A DNA stretch of 64,000 bases. Origin: Agelas oroides (taxonomy: Eukaryota; Porifera; Demospongiae; Agelasida; Agelasidae). The stretch covers positions 8,720,996 to 8,784,995 of the forward strand of contig OX422184.1 of the NCBI GenBank assembly GCA_949130485.1. Direction: 5' to 3'. The position numbers and the translations under genes are program-made. Shown in pieces: positions 10,776 through 20,748 of the stretch (its first letter is position 1; each line of letters begins with the position of its first letter). The notes beneath the pieces were generated by a model. That model was not told the DNA's origin, ran no database searches, and worked only from the letters and a program-made list of their open reading frames with translations.

Positions 10776-11189
10776 TCATCTCTTCTGTGGACTCTCCTCC
10801 ATTACTGCAAAAAGAGGATCTGCATCACCTGGCTCTTTCTTGATCGATCGCTTCACATTAGAAACCTGCTTCTTGTTTCGTGGCACAGAACCATTGAGTC
10901 GATCCTTGACATGCAGTTGAACAGGTGGAGAACCAAGACCAACCTTCTCTCGTAATCCTTTCAGCATTTTCTACTTCATGTTGGTAGCATGGTAACGAGT
11001 GAACCAAGCATGAAATTCAGGTAAAGATGTTTTTCGTGCCTCCATCTCCCTTTCATTCCAAACATCCTTCAACTGACAAAGTTTCTCATCAAATTCATGC
11101 ATTTGCAACACAGTTTCGTGATGCAAGCCACCTTCAGTTTTTCCATTCACCAATAATCCCTGGGAGGCTTGTTCTGCGCTGGTAGGCAC
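10776..11189 (-). pseudogene. MULE-like transposase fragment, minus strand, one in-frame TAG
   Basis: The minus strand reads FDEKLCQLKDVW, then FHAWF, an in-frame TAG, then LREKVGLGSPP, then VPRNKKQVSNVK and DPLFAVMEE. In the remembered family, FDEKL...W and F..WF...GLG.PP belong to the C-terminal side of the transposase region, whereas PRNKKQ and DPLF.VME lie before it, so two originally distant parts are joined here and inverted relative to 10448-10694. No complete catalytic domain remains. Confidence 0.45.
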
Positions 11190-11252
11190 TCCTTTACCGA
11201 AGATTCGCTGGTCATTCGGGTCTGTACTGCGACTATCTCACGGTGAGTATTA
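11168..11252 (+). repeat. Exon-like repeat ending in a splice donor, copy 2
   Basis: Diverged partner of 10138-10225. Both contain CTTGTTC near the start, GGGTCTGT in the middle and CGGTGAGTA at the end. It overlaps the start of the minus-strand transposase fragment, so at least one of the two readings is fortuitous. Confidence 0.45.
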
Positions 11253-11389
11253 TTAGTTGTTTGTGTGTGATGCTTGGTCGATGGACTTTACATGGGAGCG
11301 TGCTTCTCTTAGTAACGGCGTACCTATCCTAGTAATGGGATTGTTACGCTAGTTATGGCGTGTGCTTTACTATAGTAACGGTACGCCTA

Positions 11390-11962
11390 GGGGTGTAGTC
11401 GGTTTCACAGTAGTAACTCAAGTGTGAATGAGCTTCACACCCATAGCGTAACTGTGAGTGAGCCTCACAGTAGTAACTCAAGTGTGAGTGAGCCTCACAC
11501 TCGTAATTTTTAAACGTTAATCAGCTTCACACTGTGGGTGAGCCTCGCAGATAGCCCCAACCCAGCCCTAGCCCAAGCTCAGCCAGGCTCACTCACTGTT
11601 ATGTTAGGACTGAACTAAGCTCATTCACACTTGAGTTACTACTGTGAGGCTCACCCACCGTTATGTTACGACTGTCAAGCTCATTCACACTTGAGCTACT
11701 ACTGTTACGCTAAGGTAAGGGGTGAAGCTCATTCACATTCTAAATTATGAGTGTGAAGCTCATTCACACTTCAGTTACATGTACTACTGTGAGGCTCATT
11801 CACCGTTACGAGTGTGAAGCTCATTCACACTTGAGTTACTACTGTGAGGTTCACTCACAGTTACGTTACGAGTGTGAAGCTCGTTCACACTTGAGTTACT
11901 ACTGTTACGTTTAATATGGGTGTGAAGCTCATTCGCATTTTAAATTACGAGTGTGAGTGTGT
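11390..11962. repeat. Imperfect minisatellite of the GTGTGAAGCTCATTCACAC type
   Basis: Repeats about 25-55 bp long combine two blocks, AGTGTGAAGCTCATTCACACT and GAGTTACTACTGTGAGGCTC, in varied order. Roughly 11400-11520 runs in one orientation and 11600-11960 in the other, so the array is itself an inverted repeat. A short related array lies at about 30300-30390. Confidence 0.75.
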
Positions 11963-11968
11963 TAGGAT

Positions 11969-12145
11969 AAGGGCTTTATACTTCATACACGTGTATCTAT
12001 GGGGAGATGGATAAAGACGGGGTCTTTTTGACTACAGCTGTCCTTCCTCTCGCAATTAAATACACTGTGGTAGCTAAGTAGAGATCCCCTGCGGACGGGG
12101 TTGCGGGTCTGGGTGGGTTGACTGTACAAGCACATTGCCTGAGCG
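11969..12145 (+). repeat. Dispersed repeat (GATGGATAAAGACGGGGTC family), copy 1
   Basis: A ~175-bp non-coding sequence recurs at 12376-12552 with about 90% identity and, more diverged and partial, at 34958-35065. All copies start with GTGTTAGG and share TTTGACTACAGCTGTCCTTC. It has no ORF and no visible TIR. Confidence 0.7.
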
Positions 12146-12375
12146 GATACTCTCACTATCCACCACCTCAGCCTCCGGCTCAATTATTATCTCTTCACCA
12201 AGGGGGTATCCTATGGTTAACTTTGGAAAATGGGAATGGGGCGGGGGGGTTGTAAAGATGTATTAGACTAAGCTGTGGAAGGCTTGCTTGTGACCTAGTT
12301 ACAACAGTAAGTTCAGATACTAAAACCTCTCTGTGTGCATGCTGTAGGTTTCTCTACGGGCTGGATCAGGGGCTG

Positions 12376-12552
12376 TGTTAGGAGAAAGGCTTTATACTTT
12401 ATACACATGTATCTATGTGGAGATGGATAAAGACGGGGTCTTTTTGACTACAGCTGTCCTTCCTCTCGCAATTAAATACACTGTGGTAGCTGGGTGGAGA
12501 TCCCCTGCGGACGGGGTTGCGAGCCTGGGTGGGTTGACTGTACAAGCACGTT
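12376..12552 (+). repeat. Dispersed repeat (GATGGATAAAGACGGGGTC family), copy 2
   Basis: Direct repeat of 11969-12145 about 400 bp downstream; the spacer 12146-12375 shows no gene. The short distance suggests a local duplication. Confidence 0.7.
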
Positions 12553-12859
12553 ATCCATACGAATGTTTTTAACAGTAAATTGATTCAGTGAGCCATAGTC
12601 GTTGTACGTTATCCAATTATTTGCTTTATTGGTAATATGCGGAAACACTCAAAAGAGTGCCTACCCCCCTCTATGGCAGACTTGTAAGGTGCTCTGCCCA
12701 TGGGCGCCCTTTCGCGAGATTACGATAATAGCAAACCAAGTCAACTAGTTAAACTGGAATAAACGCTACTAGGTGTAAGCAATTTTTTTAACCATAGACA
12801 CATAAAAAAACACATGTATTTATTATGATCACACTCACCCATCGTTCATGACCAAAAAA

Positions 12860-13930
12860 GGGAAATATGATACGTAAAATCACAACTGTACCTATACTAT
12901 TTTCAGAACACTTACTCCAAAATGAAAACAAACATCAGATTATGAATGTACACAACAAATGGATCTGTTTGATACCAATCTTGTCTATTTTGGTCAAGTA
13001 TTACTTGTTTCAGGCCTGAAAACGTTAGTTACAAGTGATTTTCTCCACCACCTTTTGATACACGTGGCAGGCCTGAAAATGTTAGTTACAAATGAGGATA
13101 CGTACAAGTGGTAAAATCACAACCGTACCTATACTATTTTCAGAACACTTATTCCAAAATGAAAACAAACATCAGATTATGAATGTACACACCAAATAGA
13201 ACTGTTTGATACCAATTTTGTCTACTTTGGTCAAGTATTACTTGTTTCAGGCCTGAAACAAGTAATACTTGACCAAAGTAGACAAAATTGGTATCAAACA
13301 GTTCTATTTGGTGTGTACATTCATAATCTAATGTTTGTTTTCATTTTGGAGTAAGTGTTCTGAAAATAGTATAGGTACGGTTGTGATTTTACCAGTTGTA
13401 CGTATCATCACTTGTCACTTGTAACTAAGTTAGCGTTTTCAGGCCTGAAACAAGTAATACTTGACCAAAGTGAACAAAATTGGTATCAAACAGTTCCATT
13501 TGGTGTGTACATTCATAATCTGATGTTTGTTTTCATTTTGGAGTAAGTGTTCTAAAAAGAGGCTAGGTACGGTTGTGATTTTACCACTTGTACGGATCGG
13601 TTACTTGTAACTAACAATTTCATCCCTGAAACAGGCAATACTTGACCAAACTGGACAAAATTGGTATCAAACAGTTCCATTTGGTGTCTACGTTCATAAT
13701 CTGATGTTTTCATTTTGGAGTAAGTGTTCCAAAAAGAGTCTAGGTACGGTTGTGATTTTATCACTTGTACGTAATGGTCACTTATATGACTAACAATTTC
13801 ATCCCTGAAACAGACAATCTTTGACCAAACTAGACAAAATAGATATCAAACCGTTTCATTTGGCGTGCGCATTCATAATCTGATGTTTGTTTTCGGTCTT
13901 TAGTAAGTGTATTACTAAAATAGGTAACAC
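12860..13930. repeat. Array of ~190-270 bp repeats with a large central palindrome
   Basis: Two units in one orientation (about 12871-13250) are followed by about four in the other (about 13252-13900). Units carry ACGGTTGTGATTTTAC, CATTTTGGAGTAAGTGTTC and CAAGTAATACTTGACCAAA. Bases 13101-13251 pair with 13252-13402 at nearly every position without indels, centred on CAGGCCTG. It is non-coding. It may derive from nested TIR elements or from inverted duplication of a satellite. Confidence 0.8.
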
Positions 13931-13994
13931 ATACCATGCACAGAACTTGCATGGTAGACTCGAAGACTGCGACATCGGTTGTGGGTTAGTGCTT

Positions 13995-14048
13995 AGTCTC
14001 GTTCCCAGACACGCCCAAAAACCTCCAGATGGGTCTGGGCACAAGACT
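13995..14048. mobile_element. Hairpin MITE remnant with AGTCTCG(T/C)..CCCAGAC ends
   Basis: AGTCTCGTTCCCAGAC at the left pairs with GTCTGGGCACAAGACT at the right. The same terminal motif ends at least five other small elements in this window (15785, 21784, 51671, 51745, 56360), so these form one MITE superfamily. Confidence 0.5.
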
Positions 14049-15299
14049 TGTTCATTGTGCAAACATTTGTGCATGCATACGCTGACCGCAACCGTCGTTC
14101 CACCAGTGACGACAATTATTGAAAAAATGGAAAGTGTACACTATCGATATCCAAGGCTTCAAGCTTTAGGCTGTTACCGCTTTGTGTAGGGAAGCCGTTT
14201 ACGGACGGTTCGATCGTACCTCGTGCACAAGGGGATTCACTTTGTTCACTGACTCTGAGGACAGAAGGCACATGATTACCACGTGACAGAATATGCTGAT
14301 GCGCGCATTCGCGCGCTGAGCTGAACTTATGCTGGCACTGGCAGTGTACAGGCTACGCATGCCAATATGTAGGGTTTGGCTTTGCAGAATGAAGTCTTCA
14401 TGCAAGCTAAAACAAATAGAAATCACAGCCAATGTAGAAGAAAAGTACTAAACTCTCTGATAAAGTAAAATATACACTAGATTCACTGAAATGAAATCAT
14501 GCAAAATTTTAGATGCATATTATCTAGCTGAAGATGAGAACAGTGACACAAGCGAAGTGCTACTGTGTCTGCAAATTTGGTAGAGATCTGTGACGAAAAC
14601 TCGGAAAAAGAGAACAATGGGAATAGTAAACATCACAATGGATTAGAATGAAATTCCTAGCATTCAGCAATGACATAATACGCACCGCCACACTGACCCA
14701 TGGCATTGACAATGTACTGTACAATATTCCAAGGGCAACAACCATGAATACAAGCTACAACTAGTGCTCTATGGACGAGGCCGATGTGGGCACATGGATT
14801 TTCAACAAAAGTGAAGCCGCCTGGCTAGTCAAAGTTGCTTCTCATGAACAACCGACCATTAAACTAGCAATATACAGGTCTAGCCTGTCAGATGGATTCA
14901 GCACAGTTGAAAACTGAATGCACTCATCCTGACTTCATTCATGGAACCACTCTTGTTTGTTGCACTAATTCACAATCTTGCCCTTGGAATGTCATCACAG
15001 CACATTAATTGCCACTATGATGTGACGTCACGTCTCCCTCCTGTTCACCCTTATTTTTATAAGTAGGTGGGACCATCATAGTATTTCTCTGTTGGTTGGG
15101 TTTGGGCACGAGACTGGTAGACGACAAAATTAAGTAGCTGAGTGATTTACAGCCATCTGTCTGATTGGCCGTACTCAATACACCAATGCTCATCAAGTCA
15201 CCAGACCCTTATCTGAGGATAAATAAATGCTTTGTGTTGAAGAATCACAAGTTTTTAGCAGCACAATTGAAGTACGTTTACTTGCTCCTGCATTATATT
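14049..15299. other. Gene-poor stretch
   Basis: Several open frames exceed 60 codons, but none shows a recognisable domain or splice context. At 14215-14275 the sequence GTGCACAAGGGGATTCACTT and its flank recur inverted at about 16560-16640, so part of this stretch is a dispersed repeat. Confidence 0.4.
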
Positions 15300-15692
15300 T
15301 AGTCTCACAAGCCAGACCTACTTCCGCAAAAAGGGAAGCATCTGGTGAAGTTCGTATACAAGCTGTGTCCCACTGCACTGTACAGTGTGGTACAATCACA
15401 TTGCAGTATTTTGTCAAATGATGCATTACATGACTGTTTGAGTAGCAATAGCAGTCTTGAAAATGGTGAGAGAGCTGGGGCATCTTTTCCGCTACTGCAG
15501 AAGCTGTACAAAACACTTCGACTATACTTCTCGAGGAGCGTGCTTACTCCGCAACAGCTAAATTCAAGAGTGCATTATTTGATATCTGGTTACGTCATCC
15601 AGCTAATTGCATTCCAGTGGGACATGGCTTGTATACGCAGTTCACCAGACCCTTCCCTTCTTTCGCAGAAGTGGGTCAGGGCTGCGAGACTA
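15300..15692. mobile_element. Non-autonomous DNA transposon with ~85-bp imperfect TIRs
   Basis: The first ~85 bp (TAGTCTCACAAGCCAGACC, then GCATCTGGTGAA, GTATACAAGC and TGTCCCACTG) match the reverse complement of the last ~90 bp at roughly 75%. Flanks read CATTATAT and CATTACAT, a possible degenerate 8-bp duplication of hAT type. The interior has no transposase. The terminal TAGTCTC and the internal TCTGGTGAA are shared with the MITEs at 21558 and 56360. Confidence 0.65.
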
Positions 15693-15784
15693 CATTACAT
15701 TACTGATTAAAAATCTGGAGTAAGCCCAATTAGGTATTTGGCTTGTGTCAGCAGACACTTTTTGGTGAAAGGGTGGGTTTAACT

Positions 15785-15915
15785 TAGCCTCGTTCCCAGG
15801 CCTCCACCCGTTCTTTGTTCTTCGGTTTGCGTTCAGTATTGCTCTTTCGCTTCCGTGTATTATACTGAACGCAACCGAAGAACAAAAAATGGGTGGAGGC
15901 CTGGGAACAAGGCTA
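15785..15915. mobile_element. MITE with ~50-bp TIRs (TAGCCTCGTTCCCAGG type)
   Basis: TAGCCTCGTTCCCAGGCCTC at the left pairs with GAGGCCTGGGAACAAGGCTA at the right, and inner arms rich in TTCTTCGGTT / AACCGAAGAA extend the hairpin, leaving a loop of about 25 bp. It is non-coding. Confidence 0.75.
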
Positions 15916-16348
15916 TGTTTAAACAGTGTGCAGGTACCAATTTTAAACTTGAATTCTGTTTCCCCAAGGAGCTGGAATAACTCCATGGTGGGTGTCATTA
16001 ACTTTATGCCTTGGCTGATGATCACGTAAGCCAGACCAAACCAACCACAGCACAGATTGTGTTCAGTGTCATGCACAGGGAAGGGTCAGGTGGCTTCTCA
16101 GAGGGTTTGTGTGTTTGTGGAATGCACTCAGAGGAAAAGCTGATTGCTAGCTTTTGGGAGAAAATGGCAACCCCAACAAACTCTGCATAATGCAAAGTTT
16201 GTTTAAACTAAGGCCATACTTCATTTGAAACCATCCCAGATAGTGATAAATGGTAAAATCGCTTCAATTCTGCTGATCTGTTGTCATCAGAGTTTGCATG
16301 GCCAAGTTGCTTGAGCACTTCAAGCTGGGGTGTCATCAAGAGTATGTA

Positions 16349-16404
16349 GCCTGCCAGTGGGACACATGTAAATCATTGTACATACATGTGTGCCACTGGC
16401 AGGC
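16349..16404. repeat. Short perfect-arm hairpin
   Basis: GCCTGCCAGTGG-GACACATGTA pairs with TACATACATGTG-TGCCACTGGCAGGC around a loop of about 8-10 bases. It is probably a palindromic MITE relic. The flanking sequence (15916-16348 and 16405-16769) is non-coding by inspection. Confidence 0.55.
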
Positions 16405-16769
16405 ACAGATCCCATATTTCTACCTCAACTATCAGACTATCACTTTGCAGGGGCATTTTATTTTAGACTAGCTTTACATAAATTTCGCCCTCACCTTGCT
16501 TTTCTGTGTTTTGGACAAGCCAACTTTCCCTTTCTTACATACACTCGAGTAATGCATTACGTAATCGCAGCACACGTGCCTGACCTCAGAATCGGTGAAC
16601 AAAGTGAATCCAATTCACAAGGGGTGCAGTTTAGCTTGGCACGTTTCGTTTCGTAGGCATGAACTTCTCCCACCTCTGAAACGAGAGAAGGCCGGGTTAG
16701 AGAGTAGGTTGATATCGGCTCTATCAGAAAACTTGAGGCTTCGATTTTGGCCAGAGCAGATGGCATAGA

Positions 16770-17495
16770 GTGTATTCACCATCAGCTCGCCTCAATTCAA
16801 GCATGAACTTGCAAAGCCAAAACTTCATGCTCTCAACTGGCATAGCACAAAACTCTGTGCTTGATGCCAAAATGAGGAGGCTTCGAAGTACTGGAAGGTA
16901 CCAAAAGAAGGCAAAAGTCATTCGATCCGAAGAAGAGGATCTCTTATGGGAGAAGGGACTTCTTGGTGAACACAATCCTCAAGTGCTTCTTGACACACTT
17001 GTGTACTACATTGGGTTGTATTTTGCGATTCGGGGTGGAGCGCTCAGGGGCTTCAGCATTCAAATGGTGCGCAACCTGTTTAGGGACCTTCTCACAGTGC
17101 TGTAGGCCTCCTTGTTTTGTCTTAGAAACGTCCTTCGTAAACATAAGGTATGGCATCCCACCTGCTGGTTCGACAAGCTGTATTTGCGAAGGATTATGTC
17201 GGAATTTCTGATGTTCTGCTTGGTTCGACTGTATCAGTTGTACAATTCAAAATATCCCGGGAAAAGACCTGATGATGCATTCTATCTGAAGCCACTTGGT
17301 AAACCTCGAGGAGACGTTTGGTATACGTGCACGCCTGTAGGTCACAACCTTCTTTCTAAGACTATGACACGTGCTGTATTTTTGTCTTCTTTTGCTTAGG
17401 AAATTGGAGTGTAGGGTTGCGAAAAATTATCCAGCAGTGTTACGATGCGTATGGGGAGAATCCAGAGACGTACATCATTCCTGATCCTGAGGAGT
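16770..17495 (+). pseudogene. Crypton-type tyrosine recombinase / DUF3504-like protein, frameshifted
   Basis: The first part (16770-17105) reads VLDAKMRRL, then [27 protein letters not shown], the segment of DUF3504/QRICH1- and ZMYM-like proteins that are derived from Crypton recombinases; the Arg of AIRGG sits where the first catalytic Arg of the fold lies. The frame then ends at TAG. A second part in another frame (from about 17208) reads VRLYQLYNSKYP, DAFYLKPL, WYT and VGHNLLSKTM, the expected next segment. The conserved HSLR block is not visible. After a TTGCTTAG acceptor, 17401-17494 gives a short C-terminal open stretch ending PDPEE. The loss of frame between the parts (17105-17208) and the missing catalytic block make it a pseudogene or mis-spliced remnant. 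Confidence 0.7.
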
Positions 17496-17626
17496 GATAA
17501 GAAACACTGATGCTAGCTACTACATCTACATGTAACTGTAACTGTTGTACGTTGTTAAAAATTGTGTTGTTTGTATATTTTTATTCAGTTTCGTGCAGCA
17601 TGACAAAGGAGGATTAAGTACACTGT

Positions 17627-18262
17627 TGACAAAACTTCCATCTTTGGATGATTTACAAGCATGCTCAGAACCATCCAAAAGTGGATTGTACAAAACTTCC
17701 ATCTTTGGATGATTTACAAGCATGCTCAGAACCATCCAAAAGTGGATTGTACAAAACTTCCATCTTTAGATGATTTACAAGCATGCTCATGATTCTGAAC
17801 ATGCTAGTAAATCATCCAAAGATGGAAGTTTTGTATAATCCACTTTTGGATGATTATGCATCTTCCAAAATTGGATCTTTTGTACAATCTACTTTTGGAT
17901 AAAAGTGAACATGTTTCTAAGTCATCCGAAATTGGATGTTTTGTATAATCCACTTTTGGATGATTCTGTCCAGAAGTGGATTGTACAAAAGTTCCATCTT
18001 TGGATGATTTACAAGCATGCTCAGAATCATCCAAAAGTGGATTATACAAAACATCCAATTTCGGATGACTTAGAAACATGTTCACTTTCATCCAAAAGTG
18101 GATTGTACAAATCATCCAAATTTGGATGATTTCATCCACTTTTCAGTTCTATATAGGTAACAACAGACATATCATCCAAATTTGGATGATATATCACATA
18201 ATTGACAAATCATCCACATTTGGATGATTTGTATGGATCACAAATCATCCATTTTTGGAGTC
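17627..18262. repeat. Palindromic satellite of the ATCATCCAAA..TGGATGAT type
   Basis: Three direct copies of a ~61-bp unit (TTCCATCTTTGGATGATTTA ... AAAAGTGGATTGTAC) are followed by copies in the opposite orientation and by short perfect palindromes such as ATCATCCAAATTTGGATGAT. The motif appears over a dozen times. The same family recurs at about 34065-34390, and the terminal part (ACAAATCATCCACA ... TTTTTGGAGTC) recurs at about 34887-34945. Confidence 0.8.
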
Positions 18263-18825
18263 CGACCTTACCTGACACTTCTGATCATCCACGATGGAAG
18301 TACATTCATTCACCAGCCTGAAACTACAATCAGCGTTCCCTACAGTATGACCCTCATTTTTCGACAAAGCCATTTTCACACCACACTTTGTTCAGTTTAC
18401 TTCCTATAACCGTTGTAAAAATTTACTGTAAACCGTTTTTTGTATCAATTTTTGACATGGATAAAACATATTCTTGCGGTTCTTATCTATATCGTTATTT
18501 AGGTGGTCGACTCCACAAATCCCAGCCCTGGGCCGTGTGACTATCCCACCGATTTTTCGCCAAGCCGTCAAAGTGGCAAAAAAATTGGTCATGACATACT
18601 AAATACGTCATAGAAATCTGTAATCACGGCAGTGAAAAGTGCAGTCCTGTGCGTCTCCTGGCTTGCCAGCAGGCTAGATTGTCCTCAAATCAGGTAAGGT
18701 GATGTGATATAATGTAGAAACTAATGTAGCGTTGAGGATAGGCTGATCGTGCCATGGCAAGAAAGGAAATTTTTTGCTAGCTAGCCAGCCCAAGCCAGTC
18801 AGACAGTTGATGTTAAACTTGTATC
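18263..18825. other. Non-coding stretch with one splice-donor-like site
   Basis: I see no gene. At 18691-18700 the sequence CAGGTAAGGT is a perfect plus-strand donor consensus preceded by a G/C-richer 60-bp segment, which could be a non-coding first exon. No matching downstream exon was found. Confidence 0.3.
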
Positions 18826-19155
18826 TTATAGTTTACAATCATGAAGCATGCCTACTGGCGGGTTAGATTTCTCTTTAGACAGTGGTACAGTTTTGCATGC
18901 AACGCTCAGGCTAAAAATAACCTCATCGGCTTCAGCTCTGTAATCCTTCCTCGTGGTCCAAAGAGCAAGCTCTTTCCCTTCTACCCTTACTTCCAAGTCT
19001 TCCTCTCTCGGATGTTTACGAGGTCGACCTCGTGCCCTTTTCTGCTTTGCAGGCTCATCAACATTAGAGGCTGTAGAATTCTCGGCCATTTGCCAAACCA
19101 ACTCTTGTTTCAGTGGCATCGGATGGTCCACGAACCGAGGGATTATATCCCACTT
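18826..19155 (-). CDS. Candidate terminal exon with AT-hook
   Basis: The minus strand has a good acceptor (polypyrimidine then CTGTAG) at 19156-19161, after which the frame is open for 109 codons to a TAA at 18826. It contains KRARGRPRKHP, a canonical AT-hook (RGRP core with basic flanks), in an acidic/basic low-complexity context, and no other domain I recognise. AT-hooks bind the minor groove of AT-rich DNA and are common in chromatin proteins. Polycomb CBX proteins also place a similar basic RGRPRK motif after their chromodomain, and 20524-20748 starts with a chromodomain-like stretch on the same strand. Joining the two (both phase 0) is possible but unproven. A plus-strand frame over the same bases is likely fortuitous. 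Confidence 0.5.
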   Translation of the reverse strand, partial: KWDIIPRFVDHPMPLKQELVWQMAENSTASNVDEPAKQKRARGRPRKHPREEDLEVRVEGKELALWTTRKDYRAEADEVIFSLSVACKTVPLSKEKSNPPVGMLHDCKL

Positions 19156-19384
19156 CTACAGAAACATGACAATGAGTATTGGAATGAAGGAGGGATCCAG
19201 GAAGCACGGAGGAAGAGAGAGCACACAGAAGATTGACTATTGCCATCTACCAAGATCTACATGTATCTATCCAAAACGGCTTTTCTAAAAGCCACCCCTA
19301 TGCTAAAGATTTGACCTTAATATGAGCTGCTTAATTCATTACACATGCACAATTCTAGTATGTGCCTTAAAAGTATATATTTAT

Positions 19385-19632
19385 CCCCCTATCTCTCACT
19401 CTCTCTCACCCACATACACCCACGCACGTGCACTCACACTGAAGAAAGTATTCAGTGATTTACTGCTGCATAACTCTGGACAGTACTCTCCCTGCAACTC
19501 TATTTGTGCGTGTGTGCATGTTCATGCGTGTTTGTATGTGTGTACGTGCATGCATGCGTGTGCGCGTGTGTGTGTGTGCATACGTGTGCTTGGGTGTGTG
19601 CGTGCGTGCATGTGTGTGCATGCGTGTGTGAT
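19385..19632. repeat. CT-, CA- and GT-rich simple repeats
   Basis: A (CT)n/(CAC)n-like tract at about 19385-19440 is followed at about 19505-19632 by a long alternating purine-pyrimidine tract of GT, GC and CA steps (TGTGTGCATGCGTGTG-like). Alternating sequence of this length can adopt Z-DNA. Confidence 0.8.
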
Positions 19633-19845
19633 ACTGTTGTGTTATACTCTGCTGACGAGGCTAAATGAGGCCGAAACAGTACTGAAAAGACTAATTTAAA
19701 TCAGCACATATGCTTTCATTCATGTTGCCATGGCAATATACTTGTAACATGTTGTGGTGAGTTGGTTTAAGTAGGTAAGTGTGTGCTGTGACAACTACTC
19801 CTGTTCATATGTTTGCCAGTTGTAATTGATAATGGATATAAGATG

Positions 19846-20289
19846 TTAACATCTTATCTTAACTAAGGATACATAAACCATCTCAGTAAACGTTTTTGGC
19901 TGCAATACAAGAGAACCATCAGATTTTTTACTGTATACTGGACTAGAAAACCTAACCTTAGACTCTAACCTTACTGGAAACACTACCTTACATCCATTAC
20001 CTAACTTGTCATAAACTACATACCAATCATGTGGAAAATAAACATTAAAATCAGCTAAGTCAAAAAAGTTACCTCGCCCAGTGGGTGGCACACTACCTTT
20101 ACCTTTAAATAGAAAATTAAAAACATCTATTCTAAAAGCTACGCTAAAACTACAATTAACATTAACACCTAACTTAAGACTTCTGTGTACTTCAGCAATA
20201 AAATTGCTGATGTTATCAGCAACCAGCCGATATTCTGGGCAGGGAGCTTCAAAATCATTGCAAATATTAAACAAAATACAGATAAATGC
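19846..20289 (-). CDS. Candidate exon of an unknown minus-strand gene
   Basis: The minus strand is open for 147 codons from a good acceptor (ACTGACAATTTAG, ending at 20290) to TAA at 19846. Composition is protein-like (many aromatic residues, few simple runs), for example NFFDLADFNVYFP and KTFTEMVYVSLV, but I recognise no family. There is no ATG at the 5' end, so it would be an internal or terminal exon. It starts in phase 0, as does the donor at 20524, so it could follow that exon directly. Alternatively it belongs to a mobile element lying in that gene's intron. Confidence 0.4.
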   Translation of the reverse strand, partial: AFICILFNICNDFEAPCPEYRLVADNISNFIAEVHRSLKLGVNVNCSFSVAFRIDVFNFLFKGKGSVPPTGRGNFFDLADFNVYFPHDWYVVYDKLGNGCKVVFPVRLESKVRFSSPVYSKKSDGSLVLQPKTFTEMVYVSLVKIRC

Positions 20290-20523
20290 CTAAATTGTCA
20301 GTTACAAGATTGTTGCTGTACAGCATCACACATTCCTATACCAGTTACATATTTGGTGGAGGCAACCCCAGTCACTCCTGTCACTCTACTATCTATGCTG
20401 TGGCCATGCCACTGACGTTTACTTAGCAATTATAGCGTAAACACTGATATAGCTTGTGCTAGCACGTTAATAACTGTTTTTACAATATAGCTTTGCATGC
20501 AGAAAGACTACAGTGGTTAATAC

Positions 20524-20748
20524 CTTTCTCTTTCTTTTGGCCACAAGGCGCTCCACTTCATAGCAGCCTTCTGGAAGATCGCGATCGGCGCTCACACGCA
20601 GCTTGCCACGTTCCCGGATGCGATCGTTCAGCCCAACACCAAGCCCAACATCTAGGACGTCCGCAGAGCTACGGTTGTGTAGAGCGCGGTAAAACCCCGG
20701 AGGGTGCCGTGCTCGCTTCGCTGAGCTGGAAATGACATTGGCTGCCAT
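20524..20748 (-). CDS. Candidate first coding exon, chromodomain-like end
   Basis: An ATG at 20748 opens 75 codons (start MAANVISSSAKRAR) that run into a donor (AAAG|GTATTA) at 20523. The last 15 residues, EGCYEVERLVAKRKRK, resemble the start of a chromodomain (YEVExI...R.RKGK), which in many genes is interrupted by an intron near this point. The remaining chromodomain (YLVKWKG.....WEP) was not found on the minus strand between 20523 and 18800, so the match is provisional. The exon is G/C-richer than its surroundings, consistent with a 5' gene end, and lies about 230 bp from the open frame at 20289. Confidence 0.45.

Noticed and set aside
15690-16076. 128-codon minus-strand frame
   Set aside because: Most of it is translation through the MITE at 15785-15915; the remainder shows no domain.
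18841-19236. 131-codon plus-strand frame over the AT-hook exon
   Set aside because: The minus strand carries a clear AT-hook and splice acceptor; the plus frame has no motif.
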